The translations under genes were made by a program, and so were the position numbers. Below the pieces are notes generated by a model. The model ran no database searches, was not told the origin of the DNA, and saw only the letters and a program-made list of their open reading frames with translations. A DNA stretch of 64,000 nt from Calothrix sp. C42_A2020_038 (GTDB lineage Bacteria > Cyanobacteriota > Cyanobacteriia > Cyanobacteriales > Nostocaceae). The DNA lies in NCBI GenBank assembly GCA_015272395.1, contig JACYLQ010000001.1, forward strand, positions 124,001 to 188,000, written 5' to 3'. Positions 1-7,748 of this stretch are shown here, piece by piece. Each line of letters opens with the position of its first letter. Within the stretch, counting starts at the first letter, position 1.

Positions 1-116
1 ACCCAAAATAGCAAATTAATAAAAATCAGCATTATGAACCACAAAAATAAACTTCCACCAATATGTTTAGGTTCAGGTGATTGAATAGGGGTTTTACCGT
101 CAGTTTCTACTGGCAT
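1..116 (-). CDS. Small single-pass membrane protein, 3' end cut by window edge
   Basis: An ORF starts at ATG 116-114 and stays open to the window edge (38 codons visible). The N-terminal 20 residues are polar and proline-rich (MPVETDGKTPIQSPEP). They are followed by a hydrophobic segment rich in Phe, Leu and Ile with two Trp, so a single membrane span is likely. A good ribosome binding site (AGGAG, 127-131 on the minus strand) sits about 10 bases upstream. Two copies of the CTCA direct-repeat element lie further upstream (242-260 and 376-396) in the orientation seen at other genes of the putative regulon. I do not recognise the family; no chlorophyll-binding (Hlip) motif is visible. The stop codon is outside the window. 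Confidence 0.6.
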   Translation of the reverse strand, partial: MPVETDGKTPIQSPEPKHIGGSLFLWFIMLIFINLLFW

Positions 117-241
117 AGTTTATTGCTCTCCTAAGTAAAACCTGTCAAAATTGATTACTAGAGCTTTCTATGGGTTGACTTAATTTTCTTGCCCTGTCAA
201 ACTATCTACTTTGAGTCTAGTAATGAGTGTAGTAAAACAAC

Positions 242-260
242 TTGAGGACTTTGTGAGGGG
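242..260 (-). promoter_or_regulatory. CTCA direct-repeat element, copy 1
   Basis: Read on the minus strand this is CCCCTCACAAAGTCCTCAA, with two CTCA half-sites 11 bp apart. It lies 126 bp upstream of the small membrane protein gene (start 116) and points toward it. The layout matches the psbA copy at 2513-2531. An 11-bp direct repeat is typical of OmpR/PhoB-family operators; the actual regulator is unknown. Confidence 0.55.
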
Positions 261-331
261 TTCGATATTTAATAAACAAAAGTTTTTCTTAACAACATCC
301 AAAATTAAAAAAGACCCAAAATCAAAATTTT

Positions 332-352
332 AAGCCTGCCGGGAGCAGGCTT
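332..352. terminator. GC-rich hairpin, terminator-like
   Basis: AAGCCTGC (332-339) pairs perfectly with GCAGGCTT (345-352) around a 5-base loop. It is flanked by A/T tracts on both sides (TTTGTTTG after it on the plus strand). No gene ends next to it. It may terminate a short plus-strand transcript starting near the 242-260 element, or be the end of an unannotated RNA. Confidence 0.45.
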
Positions 353-375
353 TGTTTGTATAGTCTTACCTATGG

Positions 376-396
376 ATGTGAGGATTTTGTGAGCAA
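376..396 (-). promoter_or_regulatory. CTCA direct-repeat element, copy 2
   Basis: On the minus strand this reads TTGCTCACAAAATCCTCACAT, with half-sites 11 bp apart. It is a second copy upstream of the same leftward small membrane protein gene. The hairpin at 332-352 lies between it and copy 1, so it could instead drive a short RNA. The interval 117-827 otherwise shows no convincing gene. Confidence 0.45.
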
Positions 397-827
397 GTCT
401 CATTTTTGACATTCAATCTGATAATTTTTCTGAGATGACACTGTTACTAAAAGTAAAGATATTTTATACAAGACTAATAAAAGTAAAGTTTTTTTTCTAA
501 CACAATTCAGATGAGCTAAATAGTGATAACTTAATAATTGAAGCCGAAATAAAGCTTCCCTGGCAGATAAAACAGCCAATGAGAACAAGTTAAATTCAAT
601 TAAGGAGTAAAGCTGTTGCATCATCTGTCTCGTCAACAAACAACAACACCCAACTCGAAAGCTTACATTTCCTCATGATTGTAGTCGGTTAGGGGGCAAT
701 ACAACTAAATGTTCTATTTCACGGCGAGTTGTGAAATTGGTAGCTGTAACCCTACGTAGCAGAACGAATGAGAGGAAATAACTAAGCAGGTCGTAGCTTG
801 GGTGTTATTGTTTTGAGATTTAAATTT

Positions 828-2351
828 ATGCCATTCATGAAAAGTTACTCAACCGACATCATTATTATCGGTGCAGGCATTTCTGGACTAGCAGCAGGTT
901 GCTATGCTCAGATGAATGGTTATCATACCCAAATTTTTGAGATGCACAACCTGCCTGGTGGTTTATGCACTGCATGGAAACGCAAAGGTTATATATTTGA
1001 TGGTTGTATTCATTATCTGTTTGGCTCTGGAAAAAACCAGCCATTTTATCAAATGTGGAAGGAATTAGGAGCAGTTCAAGGTCGGCAGTTTGTTCATCAT
1101 GATGAATTTATGCGGGTTGTGGCGCCGGATGGTAAAACTCTAATTGTCTACACAAATCCCAACCAACTCGAACAACATATGCTAAGTCTATCGCCTCGTG
1201 ATCAAAGGCTGATCAAAGAATTTTGTGCGGGTATTTGGGATTTTACTGACTTTGATATGTCTTTACTCCAGCAGAAACCAAAAGTTTTGATGAGTTCTAT
1301 GGACTGGCTTCGCTTGAGTTGGAAAATGCTCCCTTTTGCTGGATTACTTTCAAAATGGGGAAATATCTCTGCATCAGAATTCGCCAATTTTTTCCAAGAC
1401 CCTTTTTTACGTAATGCAATTCCACAAATGTTTGCTTGGAAAGATATTCCTATGATGGTTGGAATGTCACTGCTCGCGTATATGTATAACAAAAACGCTG
1501 GTTTTCCAATCGGTGCCTCACTCGAATTTGCACGCGCGATTGAAAAGCGCTATTTAGAATTGGGGGGTAAAATTTATTACTCTTCCCAAGTTGAGCGAAT
1601 TCTAGTAGAACATGACCAAGCCAGAGGAGTAAGACTGTACAGCAATGAAGAATATTATGCTCATCGCGTCATCTCAGCTTGTGATGGACGTAGTACAATT
1701 TTTTCCTTGCTAGGAGGTCATTACCTCAATCGCCAAATCAAAAAACTCTACGACGGTCATCTACCCTTACACTCGCAACTTCAAGTTTCTCTGGGTTTAA
1801 ATCGCGATTTATCGAGGGAACCTCACTGGGTTACATACTTGTTAGAGCAACCGATAATTATTGCTAGCGAAAAACGTTACGAAATCGGTGTTAAACACTA
1901 CTGCTTCGACCGCTCCTTAGCTCCTGCGGGTAAATCAGTAGTTATTGTTATGTTACATACACCTTACGATTACTGGCAACGCATTTATGGAAGATCAATC
2001 TACAATGACGAACAAATACAGGAATCAAATATTCTTATCGACCAATTAGAGAAATTCTACCCTAATATTAAAGCGGACATTGAATTTATAGATGTGGCTA
2101 CACCTCTTAGTTATGAACGTTACACAGGTAATTGGCAAGGTTCAAACTGTGGCTGGTTATTAACAAAAGAAACAATGTTTAAAATGGTAGCTGGCATAGA
2201 CAAAACGCTACCAGGACTAGATAATTTTTATATGATTGGGCAATGGGTAGAGCCTGGAGGTAGCGTACCGATAGTTGCCATGTCAGGACGTAATATAATC
2301 CAGCAAATTTGCTATGAAGACAAAAAAGCATTTATTACCACAACTCCATAG
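828..2351 (+). CDS. FAD-dependent oxidoreductase, phytoene desaturase/carotenoid isomerase-like
   Basis: The protein has about 507 residues. Near the N-terminus is a dinucleotide-binding motif (IIIIGAGISGLAAG), followed by an FAD-binding GGLC segment typical of the CrtI/CrtH/retinol-saturase superfamily (COG1233). Near the C-terminus is the conserved FAD segment ending in a W-V-E-P-G-G-S-V-P motif. A TTG start at 798 is possible, but ATG 828 (or 837) better fits the family, whose Rossmann motif begins within about 10 residues. The substrate cannot be told from sequence; carotenoids or retinoid-like polyenes are the usual substrates. It lies 300 bp upstream of the atypical psbA on the same strand, so a link to pigments of a modified photosystem is an inference only. 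Confidence 0.8.
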   Translation: MPFMKSYSTDIIIIGAGISGLAAGCYAQMNGYHTQIFEMHNLPGGLCTAWKRKGYIFDGCIHYLFGSGKNQPFYQMWKELGAVQGRQFVHHDEFMRVVAPDGKTLIVYTNPNQLEQHMLSLSPRDQRLIKEFCAGIWDFTDFDMSLLQQKPKVLMSSMDWLRLSWKMLPFAGLLSKWGNISASEFANFFQDPFLRNAIPQMFAWKDIPMMVGMSLLAYMYNKNAGFPIGASLEFARAIEKRYLELGGKIYYSSQVERILVEHDQARGVRLYSNEEYYAHRVISACDGRSTIFSLLGGHYLNRQIKKLYDGHLPLHSQLQVSLGLNRDLSREPHWVTYLLEQPIIIASEKRYEIGVKHYCFDRSLAPAGKSVVIVMLHTPYDYWQRIYGRSIYNDEQIQESNILIDQLEKFYPNIKADIEFIDVATPLSYERYTGNWQGSNCGWLLTKETMFKMVAGIDKTLPGLDNFYMIGQWVEPGGSVPIVAMSGRNIIQQICYEDKKAFITTTP

Positions 2352-2357
2352 TATTTT

Positions 2358-2407
2358 ATGTCATTAATTTTGAGCTGTTGTGGAACAAGCAGGAAAGCCT
2401 GTTCTAT
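2358..2407 (+). repeat. Dispersed 3'-end hairpin repeat, family A copy 1
   Basis: The segment begins TGTCATTAATTTTGAG and continues into GGAACAAGCAGGAAAGCCTGTTC, which forms a short hairpin. It starts 7 bp after the stop of the oxidoreductase gene. Related copies are at 24235-24284 and, inverted, at about 57712-57765, each also just downstream of a gene. This suggests a mobile or terminator-associated cyanobacterial repeat. Confidence 0.55.
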
Positions 2408-2512
2408 TAGTCGAGGCTTGCGATGTCTGACCAACAACAATTTATGACACGAACCAATAGATGTGTGACTAAGTAACATTTTATTAAAGACAGTATTCTT
2501 ACTTGAAAATAG

Positions 2513-2531
2513 CCCTCACAACTTTCTCATA
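2513..2531 (+). promoter_or_regulatory. CTCA direct-repeat element upstream of psbA
   Basis: CCCTCACAACTTTCTCATA has CTCA half-sites at 2515 and 2526 (11 bp apart). About 10 bp downstream is TATATATAGT (2541-2550), a good -10 candidate. Initiation would then be near 2555, giving an approximately 95-base leader before ATG 2652. The position just upstream of the -10 suggests an activator site replacing the -35. This is the clearest copy of the element. Confidence 0.6.
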
Positions 2532-2651
2532 TTTGTTCACTATATATAGTAAGTGTAGAGTTGTGAATGTCAAAGATTAAGACATTTACTAATTAAGAAA
2601 TATTTCAATATCAATTGCTTTACAAAATGGTTTCGATAGGAGGTATAGGCA

Positions 2652-3722
2652 ATGAGTACTGTCATTCAACCTCGTTCAGAATTAGACATAGGCGAATTAT
2701 GGGATAGTTTTTGCAACTGGATAACAAGTATTGATAATCGTTTATACATTGGCTGGTTTGGGGTTTTATTCATTCCCACACTGCTAACTGCGACTATCTG
2801 TTTTATTCTCGCCTTCATCGCGGCGCCAGGTGTAGATATGGATGGAATTCGAGAACCTGTAATTGGTTCTTTAATGGGTGGTAACAATATAATTACAGCT
2901 GCGGTGGTGCCCACTTCTGCTGCGATTGGACTACATTTTTATCCAATTTGGGAAGCAGCTTCACTAGATGAATGGCTCTACAACGGTGGTCCATATCAAT
3001 TGATTGTCCTGCACTTCCTGATTGCAATTTGGTCTTATCTAGGGCGCCTTTGGGAACTGAGTTATCGTTTAGGTATGCGTCCTTGGATTGCCGTAGCTTT
3101 TAGTGCGCCTGTAGCAGCAGCAACATCTGTACTATTGATTTACCCGATAGGTCAAGGTAGCTTCTCTGATGGTTTGCCATTGGGAATTGCTGGTACTTTT
3201 CATTTCATGCTGGCCTTCCAAGCAGACCACAATATATTAATGCATCCAGGACATATGTTAGGAGTGGCTGGAGTATTTGGTGGCGCCTTATTAAGTGCAT
3301 TACACGGTTCTTTGGTGACATCAACGTTGATTAGAAAAACTTTTGAGAATGAATCTATCAACGCAGGTTACACATTTGCTCAACCAAAAACTACATATAA
3401 CTATTTAGCTGGACATAATACTTTCCTCGGACGCTTGCTAATTCCTTGGTTTGCAAGTGATAATCACCGTGCTTTCCATTTCCTACTGGCAGTATTACCA
3501 ACATTGGGTATTTGGTGTGCTGCTGTCAGCGTAGGTGGAATGGCATTCAACCTCAATGGATTGAACTTCAACCACTCAATTTTGGATAGTACCGGACAAG
3601 TGATTAGAACAGATGCCGATATGCTCAACCGAGCGAACCTGGGAATTCAAGCTATGCACGCACCCAACGTTCACCACTTCCCAATCATTATGTCTGCGAG
3701 TGAACCAATACCAGTAAGTTAA
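2652..3722 (+). CDS. psbA: Atypical photosystem II D1 protein (rogue/sentinel type)
   Basis: This 356-residue D1 homologue is alignable along its length with standard PsbA. Conserved are TyrZ (in [11 protein letters not shown]), the Asp170 equivalent, the P680 His198 equivalent (in HPGHMLG), the iron ligands including His272, and His332 and His337. Ligands of the Mn4CaO5 cluster are altered: Glu189 is Asp, Glu333 is Ala (motif [10 protein letters not shown]), Asp342 is Ile and Ala344 is Ser. Position 130 is Leu where standard D1 has Gln/Glu. The protein probably cannot hold a normal oxygen-evolving cluster. This fits the rogue (sentinel) D1 group, proposed to make non-oxygen-evolving PSII in dark or low-oxygen conditions. 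It lacks the QD pair I associate with chlorophyll f synthase. A strong Shine-Dalgarno (TAGGAGGT, 2638-2645) fixes the start. Confidence 0.9.
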   Translation: MSTVIQPRSELDIGELWDSFCNWITSIDNRLYIGWFGVLFIPTLLTATICFILAFIAAPGVDMDGIREPVIGSLMGGNNIITAAVVPTSAAIGLHFYPIWEAASLDEWLYNGGPYQLIVLHFLIAIWSYLGRLWELSYRLGMRPWIAVAFSAPVAAATSVLLIYPIGQGSFSDGLPLGIAGTFHFMLAFQADHNILMHPGHMLGVAGVFGGALLSALHGSLVTSTLIRKTFENESINAGYTFAQPKTTYNYLAGHNTFLGRLLIPWFASDNHRAFHFLLAVLPTLGIWCAAVSVGGMAFNLNGLNFNHSILDSTGQVIRTDADMLNRANLGIQAMHAPNVHHFPIIMSASEPIPVS

Positions 3723-3753
3723 TTATTTTATTAGACATCTCCAGAAAATAAAA

Positions 3754-3810
3754 AGACTCTTCTGGTAAAACTCCCCCTTTCCTACGAGGGAAGGGGGTAG
3801 GGGGTTAGGT
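3754..3810 (+). repeat. Dispersed palindromic repeat, family B copy 1
   Basis: AGACTCTTCTGGTAAAA is followed by a CCCCCTTTCCTACGAGGGAAGGGGG hairpin-like region and a GGGGTTAGG tail. An inverted copy lies at 4531-4598, so the two copies face each other around the host-attachment gene. A third version is at 55302-55338. The 3723-4024 gap contains this repeat and a second C-rich/G-rich imperfect palindrome at about 3835-3880, but no gene. Confidence 0.6.
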
Positions 3811-4024
3811 TTTCATTTAAATAAATTTGATGCACCTCTCCCCTTGCCCGGACTTTTCTCCGGCATCGAGAGGGGTTCAGAACAATTATGAAAATTAATT
3901 TTCATAAATCTTTTCTTTCTACTCGTAATTTTACTAATTTTCTCAGCTAATCTAAAGTTATGCAGAAATTTCAAATCGTTGTTATCAGCTATTAACCTCC
4001 TAACGGCAAGCATGGAGTAAAAAT

Positions 4025-4495
4025 ATGAATAAATGTCTGGTTGCTGTCATTGATGGAACAAGAGCGCGGTTTTTTACGCCAAAAGAAGCAGAATTTCCAG
4101 AATATGAGACTAAATCGGGTTTAGTTGAACACAAAAGTTTAGTCAATCCGATGCAAAAACTAGAAGGTAAGCAACTCTGGGCAACCATCAAAACCGGACG
4201 CAATCAAGGTTCAAGAGGGCAATCTCATACTTATGACGACCATCGCCAAAATCATATTGATGAATACGAGCGACGCTTTGCTCAAATGATAGCCTCAGAA
4301 ATTACTAATTTCACCCAAGTCCAAAACATTCAAACTTTGAAATTAGTCGCAGAAACACAAATTTTAGGAATTCTACGTTCGGAAACGATTCCTCTACTAC
4401 CAAAAAATATTAGGATTCAAGAACTCGCTAAGGACTTATGTAAACTAAAACCTAAAGAAATTCACGAGCATTTAGTTAATAATAATTTAATATAA
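4025..4495 (+). CDS. Host attachment protein / baeRF-like eRF1-family protein
   Basis: The product has 156 residues and starts with the family signature VAVIDGTRARFF. It carries a Gly/Asn-rich loop with R-N-Q-G-S-R-G, a conserved aspartate/histidine stretch (Y-D-D-H-R) and a C-terminal half with LVAETQILGILR. This matches the bacterial 'protein required for attachment to host cells' family, related to the archaeal/eukaryotic release factor 1 fold. The biochemical role is unknown; some relatives have been proposed to act on stalled ribosomes. No CTCA element is seen in its own upstream region, so it may be read from the psbA transcript or its own promoter. It is flanked by inverted copies of dispersed repeat B. 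Confidence 0.75.
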   Translation: MNKCLVAVIDGTRARFFTPKEAEFPEYETKSGLVEHKSLVNPMQKLEGKQLWATIKTGRNQGSRGQSHTYDDHRQNHIDEYERRFAQMIASEITNFTQVQNIQTLKLVAETQILGILRSETIPLLPKNIRIQELAKDLCKLKPKEIHEHLVNNNLI

Positions 4496-4530
4496 TGTAA
4501 TATAATGTCAGTTATCAATTTTAACTAGTA

Positions 4531-4598
4531 ACCTAACCCCTAATCCCTTCCCTACAAGGGAAGGGAAACAAGAAAATAAGTGTTTACCAGAGGAGTCT
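4531..4598 (-). repeat. Dispersed palindromic repeat, family B copy 2 (inverted)
   Basis: Read on the minus strand it begins AGACTCCTCTGGTAAAC and ends with a CCTTCCCTTGTAGGGAAGG hairpin plus GGGGTTAGG. The order of parts is the same as in copy 1 at 3754-3810, but in opposite orientation. Confidence 0.6.
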
Positions 4599-4670
4599 GA
4601 TGTATATTTTAGACTTTTCAAATCTCCTCTAAATCCAAAATCTGGCAATTTTTGCTCAAAAGGTGCCGAA

Positions 4671-4859
4671 TCAAAAAGTTAATGCTTTCATAAAAATGCT
4701 ACCGAGCATGACCTTAGAACTTGAAAATCCTAATAGCAATGATGCTAAAACCAAGATAACAATTAATACAATAATTCTTTTACTATATCTAAGAAATGGT
4801 TTCAGAATAGTGATAACTGGGTCTGATTTTATCTTTTGTCGCTGTTTATATAGTTTCAT
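4671..4859 (-). CDS. Possible small membrane protein downstream of DUF3122
   Basis: This ORF encodes 62 residues: a Lys/Arg-rich N-terminus (KLYKQRQKIK, then RYSKR), then a strongly hydrophobic run of Ile, Val and Leu. That is a plausible positive-inside membrane anchor. It begins 32 bp after the DUF3122 gene on the same strand, so co-transcription is possible. No Shine-Dalgarno is visible, I recognise no family, and another ORF overlaps it on the plus strand. It could be a chance ORF in an AT-rich gap (4496-4891). Confidence 0.25.
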   Translation of the reverse strand: MKLYKQRQKIKSDPVITILKPFLRYSKRIIVLIVILVLASLLLGFSSSKVMLGSIFMKALTF

Positions 4860-4891
4860 GAAATCATTAAAAATTATCTATGTATTTCTCT

Positions 4892-5401
4892 TTAATTAGC
4901 AAGCTCTTGCCACTGTTGTACTATATTCTGAGGGACTAGAATATTGACAAAATGTTTTCTACCTAAAGGTAAAACAAGATGTAAATTATCTGTTGGTAAT
5001 TCAGACAGAATATTCATGAGATTGTACTGACCAATAGTTGGAGCAGGCGCCTCATCTAAGAAAATATCTTTTGCTTTCCAGATTATACCTGAACTGGAAA
5101 TAATTTGCATTGGTTGGGGATGTAGCAGTTCTCCAGCACCAGGACATCCTATTAAACGTAAGTAAATTGTTGGTTTTTGTTCAGAATAAACTCGTTTCGT
5201 TAAAATCACATCCCAAGAATTACCTTTAGTGTCAACTAATTTATTTTCTTGACGATAAAGAACTTCTCCTGGTGATACTTCAACTTTGGTAGCAGCTGCA
5301 ATTACTGTTTCTGATGGTATACCAAAGCCCAAGAATATCAACAATGTTAGTATCGTTAAGATGATCAGCCACCAAAATTTGTTTGAAAAATGGCGGTACA
5401 T
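4892..5401 (-). CDS. DUF3122 family protein
   Basis: The protein has 169 residues. An N-terminal hydrophobic segment (about 9-35) ends near an Ala-rich site, consistent with a signal peptide or anchor and export to the periplasm or thylakoid lumen. The mature part has the DUF3122 pattern: GEVLYRQENKLVDTKGNSW, then an R-L-I-G-C-P-G motif and LHPQP. The family is cyanobacterial and of unknown function. ATG 5401 is preceded by GGAGG at good spacing. Its upstream region carries the only triple CTCA repeat in the window (5481-5511), suggesting the same control as the rogue psbA. Confidence 0.75.
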   Translation of the reverse strand: MYRHFSNKFWWLIILTILTLLIFLGFGIPSETVIAAATKVEVSPGEVLYRQENKLVDTKGNSWDVILTKRVYSEQKPTIYLRLIGCPGAGELLHPQPMQIISSSGIIWKAKDIFLDEAPAPTIGQYNLMNILSELPTDNLHLVLPLGRKHFVNILVPQNIVQQWQELAN

Positions 5402-5480
5402 CAGAGTTAACCTCCATTTATGTTAGATTTGTTACTGGGTTGGAATAATGTATTTAATACTTTGAACCTTTAACTTGAAG

Positions 5481-5511
5481 ATATGAGGAAAATATGAGAT
5501 TTTTGTGAGGA
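5481..5511 (-). promoter_or_regulatory. Triple CTCA direct repeat upstream of DUF3122
   Basis: On the plus strand, TGAG half-sites occur at 5484, 5495 and 5506, so there are three repeats at exact 11-bp periods. They point at the DUF3122 gene 80 bp downstream on the minus strand. The gap 5402-5717 contains this element and no other feature I can support. The plus-strand gene at 5718 shares the intergenic region and could be co-regulated. Confidence 0.55.
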
Positions 5512-5717
5512 AGTAAGCTTTTTTATAAAAAATTAATCTTCAATTTTTTCTAAATTTATTTCTTGAGAGAGAGGACAGAATGCATCGATTATCTTTAGTC
5601 TTGCAATTAGCACAGCTAAACTATTTTTTGAATTGGTTGAAGTTCTAACTTCACTCAAAACATCAGATATTTACATACACATACGTTTAGATATTTACAA
5701 AATTTGGGAAACCAGTC

Positions 5718-5954
5718 ATGGGACAATATTACAAGTTTGTAAATACAACCCAACAAAAAGAGTCAACTATCTCACTACCATTTAACTTTGGACTATCGTG
5801 GGCAAAAAGTCTCGAAAATTACTCGGAAGAAGAACTAAAAGAAAAATTTGATTATGTTATTCAGCACAATAACTGGTCTCAAGATGATGAAGTAATTGCC
5901 ATTGGTGATTATGGAAACATCTTATATTATCCCAAACAGCGAAATCGATTTTAG
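5718..5954 (+). CDS. Small conserved-looking hypothetical protein (starts MGQYYKFVN)
   Basis: This is a 78-residue acidic, soluble-looking protein. The N-terminus MGQYYKFVN resembles a recurring small bacterial protein type of unknown function. The rest has a Glu/Lys-rich helix (SEEELKEKFDYVIQ) and a C-terminal segment D-E-V-I-A-I-G-D-Y-G-N that looks like a beta-hairpin. It ends directly before a strong bidirectional terminator. It is divergent from the DUF3122 gene across the triple-repeat region. The function is not known. Confidence 0.6.
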   Translation: MGQYYKFVNTTQQKESTISLPFNFGLSWAKSLENYSEEELKEKFDYVIQHNNWSQDDEVIAIGDYGNILYYPKQRNRF

Positions 5955-5955
5955 C

Positions 5956-5996
5956 TAATAAATTCCCGACTTCTCTAAAAAGTCGGGAATTTATTA
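5956..5996. terminator. Bidirectional terminator between convergent genes
   Basis: A perfect 17-bp stem (5956-5972 with 5980-5996) has a CTCTAAA loop and core TTCCCGACTT/AAGTCGGGAA. It sits between the convergent gene ending at 5954 and the kinase gene, whose stop overlaps the right arm. Near-identical hairpins recur at 9441-9471 and 48360-48393. Confidence 0.85.
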
Positions 5997-7553
5997 GTTT
6001 AAAGCTTGTTGTAAGGTATTCAACAACTCCCATGCCGTAAATGGTTTTGTTAAATATGCTTGTACATCTGTGCTTACAAGTTTAGAAGTTATCTCGTTCG
6101 ATGCTAAACCACTCATTACAATAATTGGTATTTGGGGATTGATTTTTAGTAAAGTCTGAATTGTCGTCATACTATCTAGTGATGGCATCATTAAATCGAG
6201 TAAAATCGCTTTGACCTCAGACTTGTATTGAGCAAATAAGGTAATAGCTTCTATCCCGTCTCTAGCAGTGAGAGTATGATAATTGTAGGTTTCAAGTGAT
6301 GTTGATGTAATTTTTCGTATGGATTCTTCATCATCAACAATTAAGATTAGTTCACCTTGTCCTGCTAAAGGTTGCGCTTCTTGATTGACTTGTGTTACTG
6401 TTGCCTCAACTGCTGGTAAATATAATTTAAAAGATGTGCCTTTTCTAACCTCGCTATCAACATTGATAAACCCACCATGATTTTTAATAATACTCAGTAC
6501 GGTAGAAAGTCCTAAACCTGTTCCCTTACCAACTTCCTTTGTAGTAAAAAATGGCTCAAAAATTCGTTCCTTATCTTCTGGTTTAATACCACAACCTGTA
6601 TCAGTAATTGTAATTACTACATAGGAACCAGCATGAGCATCTAAATTCATACTGGAATAATTTTCATCAACATATAGATTTTCCGCAGCTAATTTCAGCG
6701 TCCCACCATTAGGCATTGCGTCACGCGCGTTCACACATAAGTTCATCAAGACTTGATGGAGTTGAGTTGTATTTGCAGAAATTGTCCATAAATCTTTTGT
6801 GGGTAAATCCATATTAATCTCGATAGAACGAGGAAAAGTTTGTCTAGCTACCTGCAAAACTTCGGTAATTAGATACCGTACTTGAATAACCGCGCGTTTA
6901 TCTTGATTTCCACATCCAAATGAAAGAATTTGTTTGATTAAATCTATCCCACGTTTTGAATTATCTGCCAAGATTTTTAATAATTCTCGGCTTTTTGCGT
7001 CTAAATTGGGATTTTTGAGTGGTAGCAGTTGTGTTGCTGCTAAAATTGGTGTCAAAATATTATTCAAGTCGTGAGCAATGCCACTAGCAAGAGTTCCAAT
7101 ATTTTCAAGACGTTGTGCGTGCAAAAGTTGTGCTTGAAGTTGTTTATTATCTGTAATATTAGTGGCGGCAGTTAAAATCGAGCAGGGATTACCATAATTA
7201 TCTCGTATTAAACTCCAATGTGCTTCAACAACAATATCCTTACCGTCTTTGGTAATTTGATTCAACTCTCCTTGCCATTTACCAGTTTTTACAACTTGCT
7301 GTAATGGTTCTTCAAGCTGTTCTAAATCATCATCGTCGTACAAAATTGCTTGATGCTTCTTACCAACTGATTGTTTTGCTGACCAACCGTAAATTTTTTG
7401 GGCGCCTTGATTCCATAATAAGATTGTGCCATTTAAATCGTGAACAATAATCGCATCATTAGTAATATCCAGTAAAGCATCTTTCACTTGTGAGACAATA
7501 TCGGTTTGCCCTGCCGCCAATCCTAAACTAGATTTATTTTCTGTGAGTATCAT
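5994..7553 (-). CDS. Hybrid sensor histidine kinase (PAS-HisKA-HATPase-REC)
   Basis: The protein has 519 residues and no transmembrane segment. The order is a PAS domain (about 20-140), an NtrB-like HisKA domain with phospho-acceptor His161 (in GIAHDLNN), and an HATPase domain with N box (NLCVNARDAM), DTGCGI and GTGLGLS motifs. A C-terminal receiver (about 395-519) has an Asp-Asp pair and phospho-acceptor Asp453 (ILLDLMMP). It is a cytosolic sensor with no DNA-binding output, so it must pass phosphate to a partner. A CTCA element lies 151 bp upstream, so it may belong to, or feed back on, the same regulon. Confidence 0.9.
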   Translation of the reverse strand: MILTENKSSLGLAAGQTDIVSQVKDALLDITNDAIIVHDLNGTILLWNQGAQKIYGWSAKQSVGKKHQAILYDDDDLEQLEEPLQQVVKTGKWQGELNQITKDGKDIVVEAHWSLIRDNYGNPCSILTAATNITDNKQLQAQLLHAQRLENIGTLASGIAHDLNNILTPILAATQLLPLKNPNLDAKSRELLKILADNSKRGIDLIKQILSFGCGNQDKRAVIQVRYLITEVLQVARQTFPRSIEINMDLPTKDLWTISANTTQLHQVLMNLCVNARDAMPNGGTLKLAAENLYVDENYSSMNLDAHAGSYVVITITDTGCGIKPEDKERIFEPFFTTKEVGKGTGLGLSTVLSIIKNHGGFINVDSEVRKGTSFKLYLPAVEATVTQVNQEAQPLAGQGELILIVDDEESIRKITSTSLETYNYHTLTARDGIEAITLFAQYKSEVKAILLDLMMPSLDSMTTIQTLLKINPQIPIIVMSGLASNEITSKLVSTDVQAYLTKPFTAWELLNTLQQALN

Positions 7554-7703
7554 AATATCAAGCCCTGACCTGGAAATAACAACAACAAATAGAGCAATGT
7601 AAAAGTAAACAAGTCCTCCAGGGATTTTTGCAGACTTAAGTAATTGCTACTCAACAACTAATTGATATTCTATTAGCTGTCTTTATTAAAAATATATAAA
7701 GAT

Positions 7704-7720
7704 TATGAGGAAGTTGTGAG
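7704..7720 (-). promoter_or_regulatory. CTCA direct-repeat element upstream of the hybrid kinase
   Basis: On the minus strand this is CTCACAACTTCCTCATA, a perfect consensus copy with half-sites 11 bp apart. A TATATAT stretch follows in gene direction, as at psbA. It lies 151 bp upstream of the kinase ATG. The same DNA on the plus strand contains TTGTGA 16 bp before AATAAT, a possible promoter for a divergent short RNA. Confidence 0.55.
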
Positions 7721-7748
7721 TTTGTAATATTGTGCAATAATACCTGGT

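Noticed and set aside
400-639. 79-codon minus-strand ORF
   Set aside because: Leucine/lysine-rich low-complexity translation, no ribosome site, overlaps the CTCA element region; reads as a chance ORF in AT-rich DNA.
2513-2531. Match to the RcaC L-box or HLR1 motif
   Set aside because: L-box (TTGCACA repeats) and HLR1 (TTACA repeats) differ in core and spacing from CTCACAA-N4-CTCA; no known motif was matched from memory.
2652-3722. Chlorophyll f synthase (super-rogue D1)
   Set aside because: Position 130-131 is Leu-Trp rather than the QD pair I associate with ChlF, and no far-red phycobilisome or rfpABC genes are nearby.
4663-4899. 78-codon plus-strand ORF
   Set aside because: Starts with TTG, lies mostly antisense to another doubtful ORF and has no protein-like motif.
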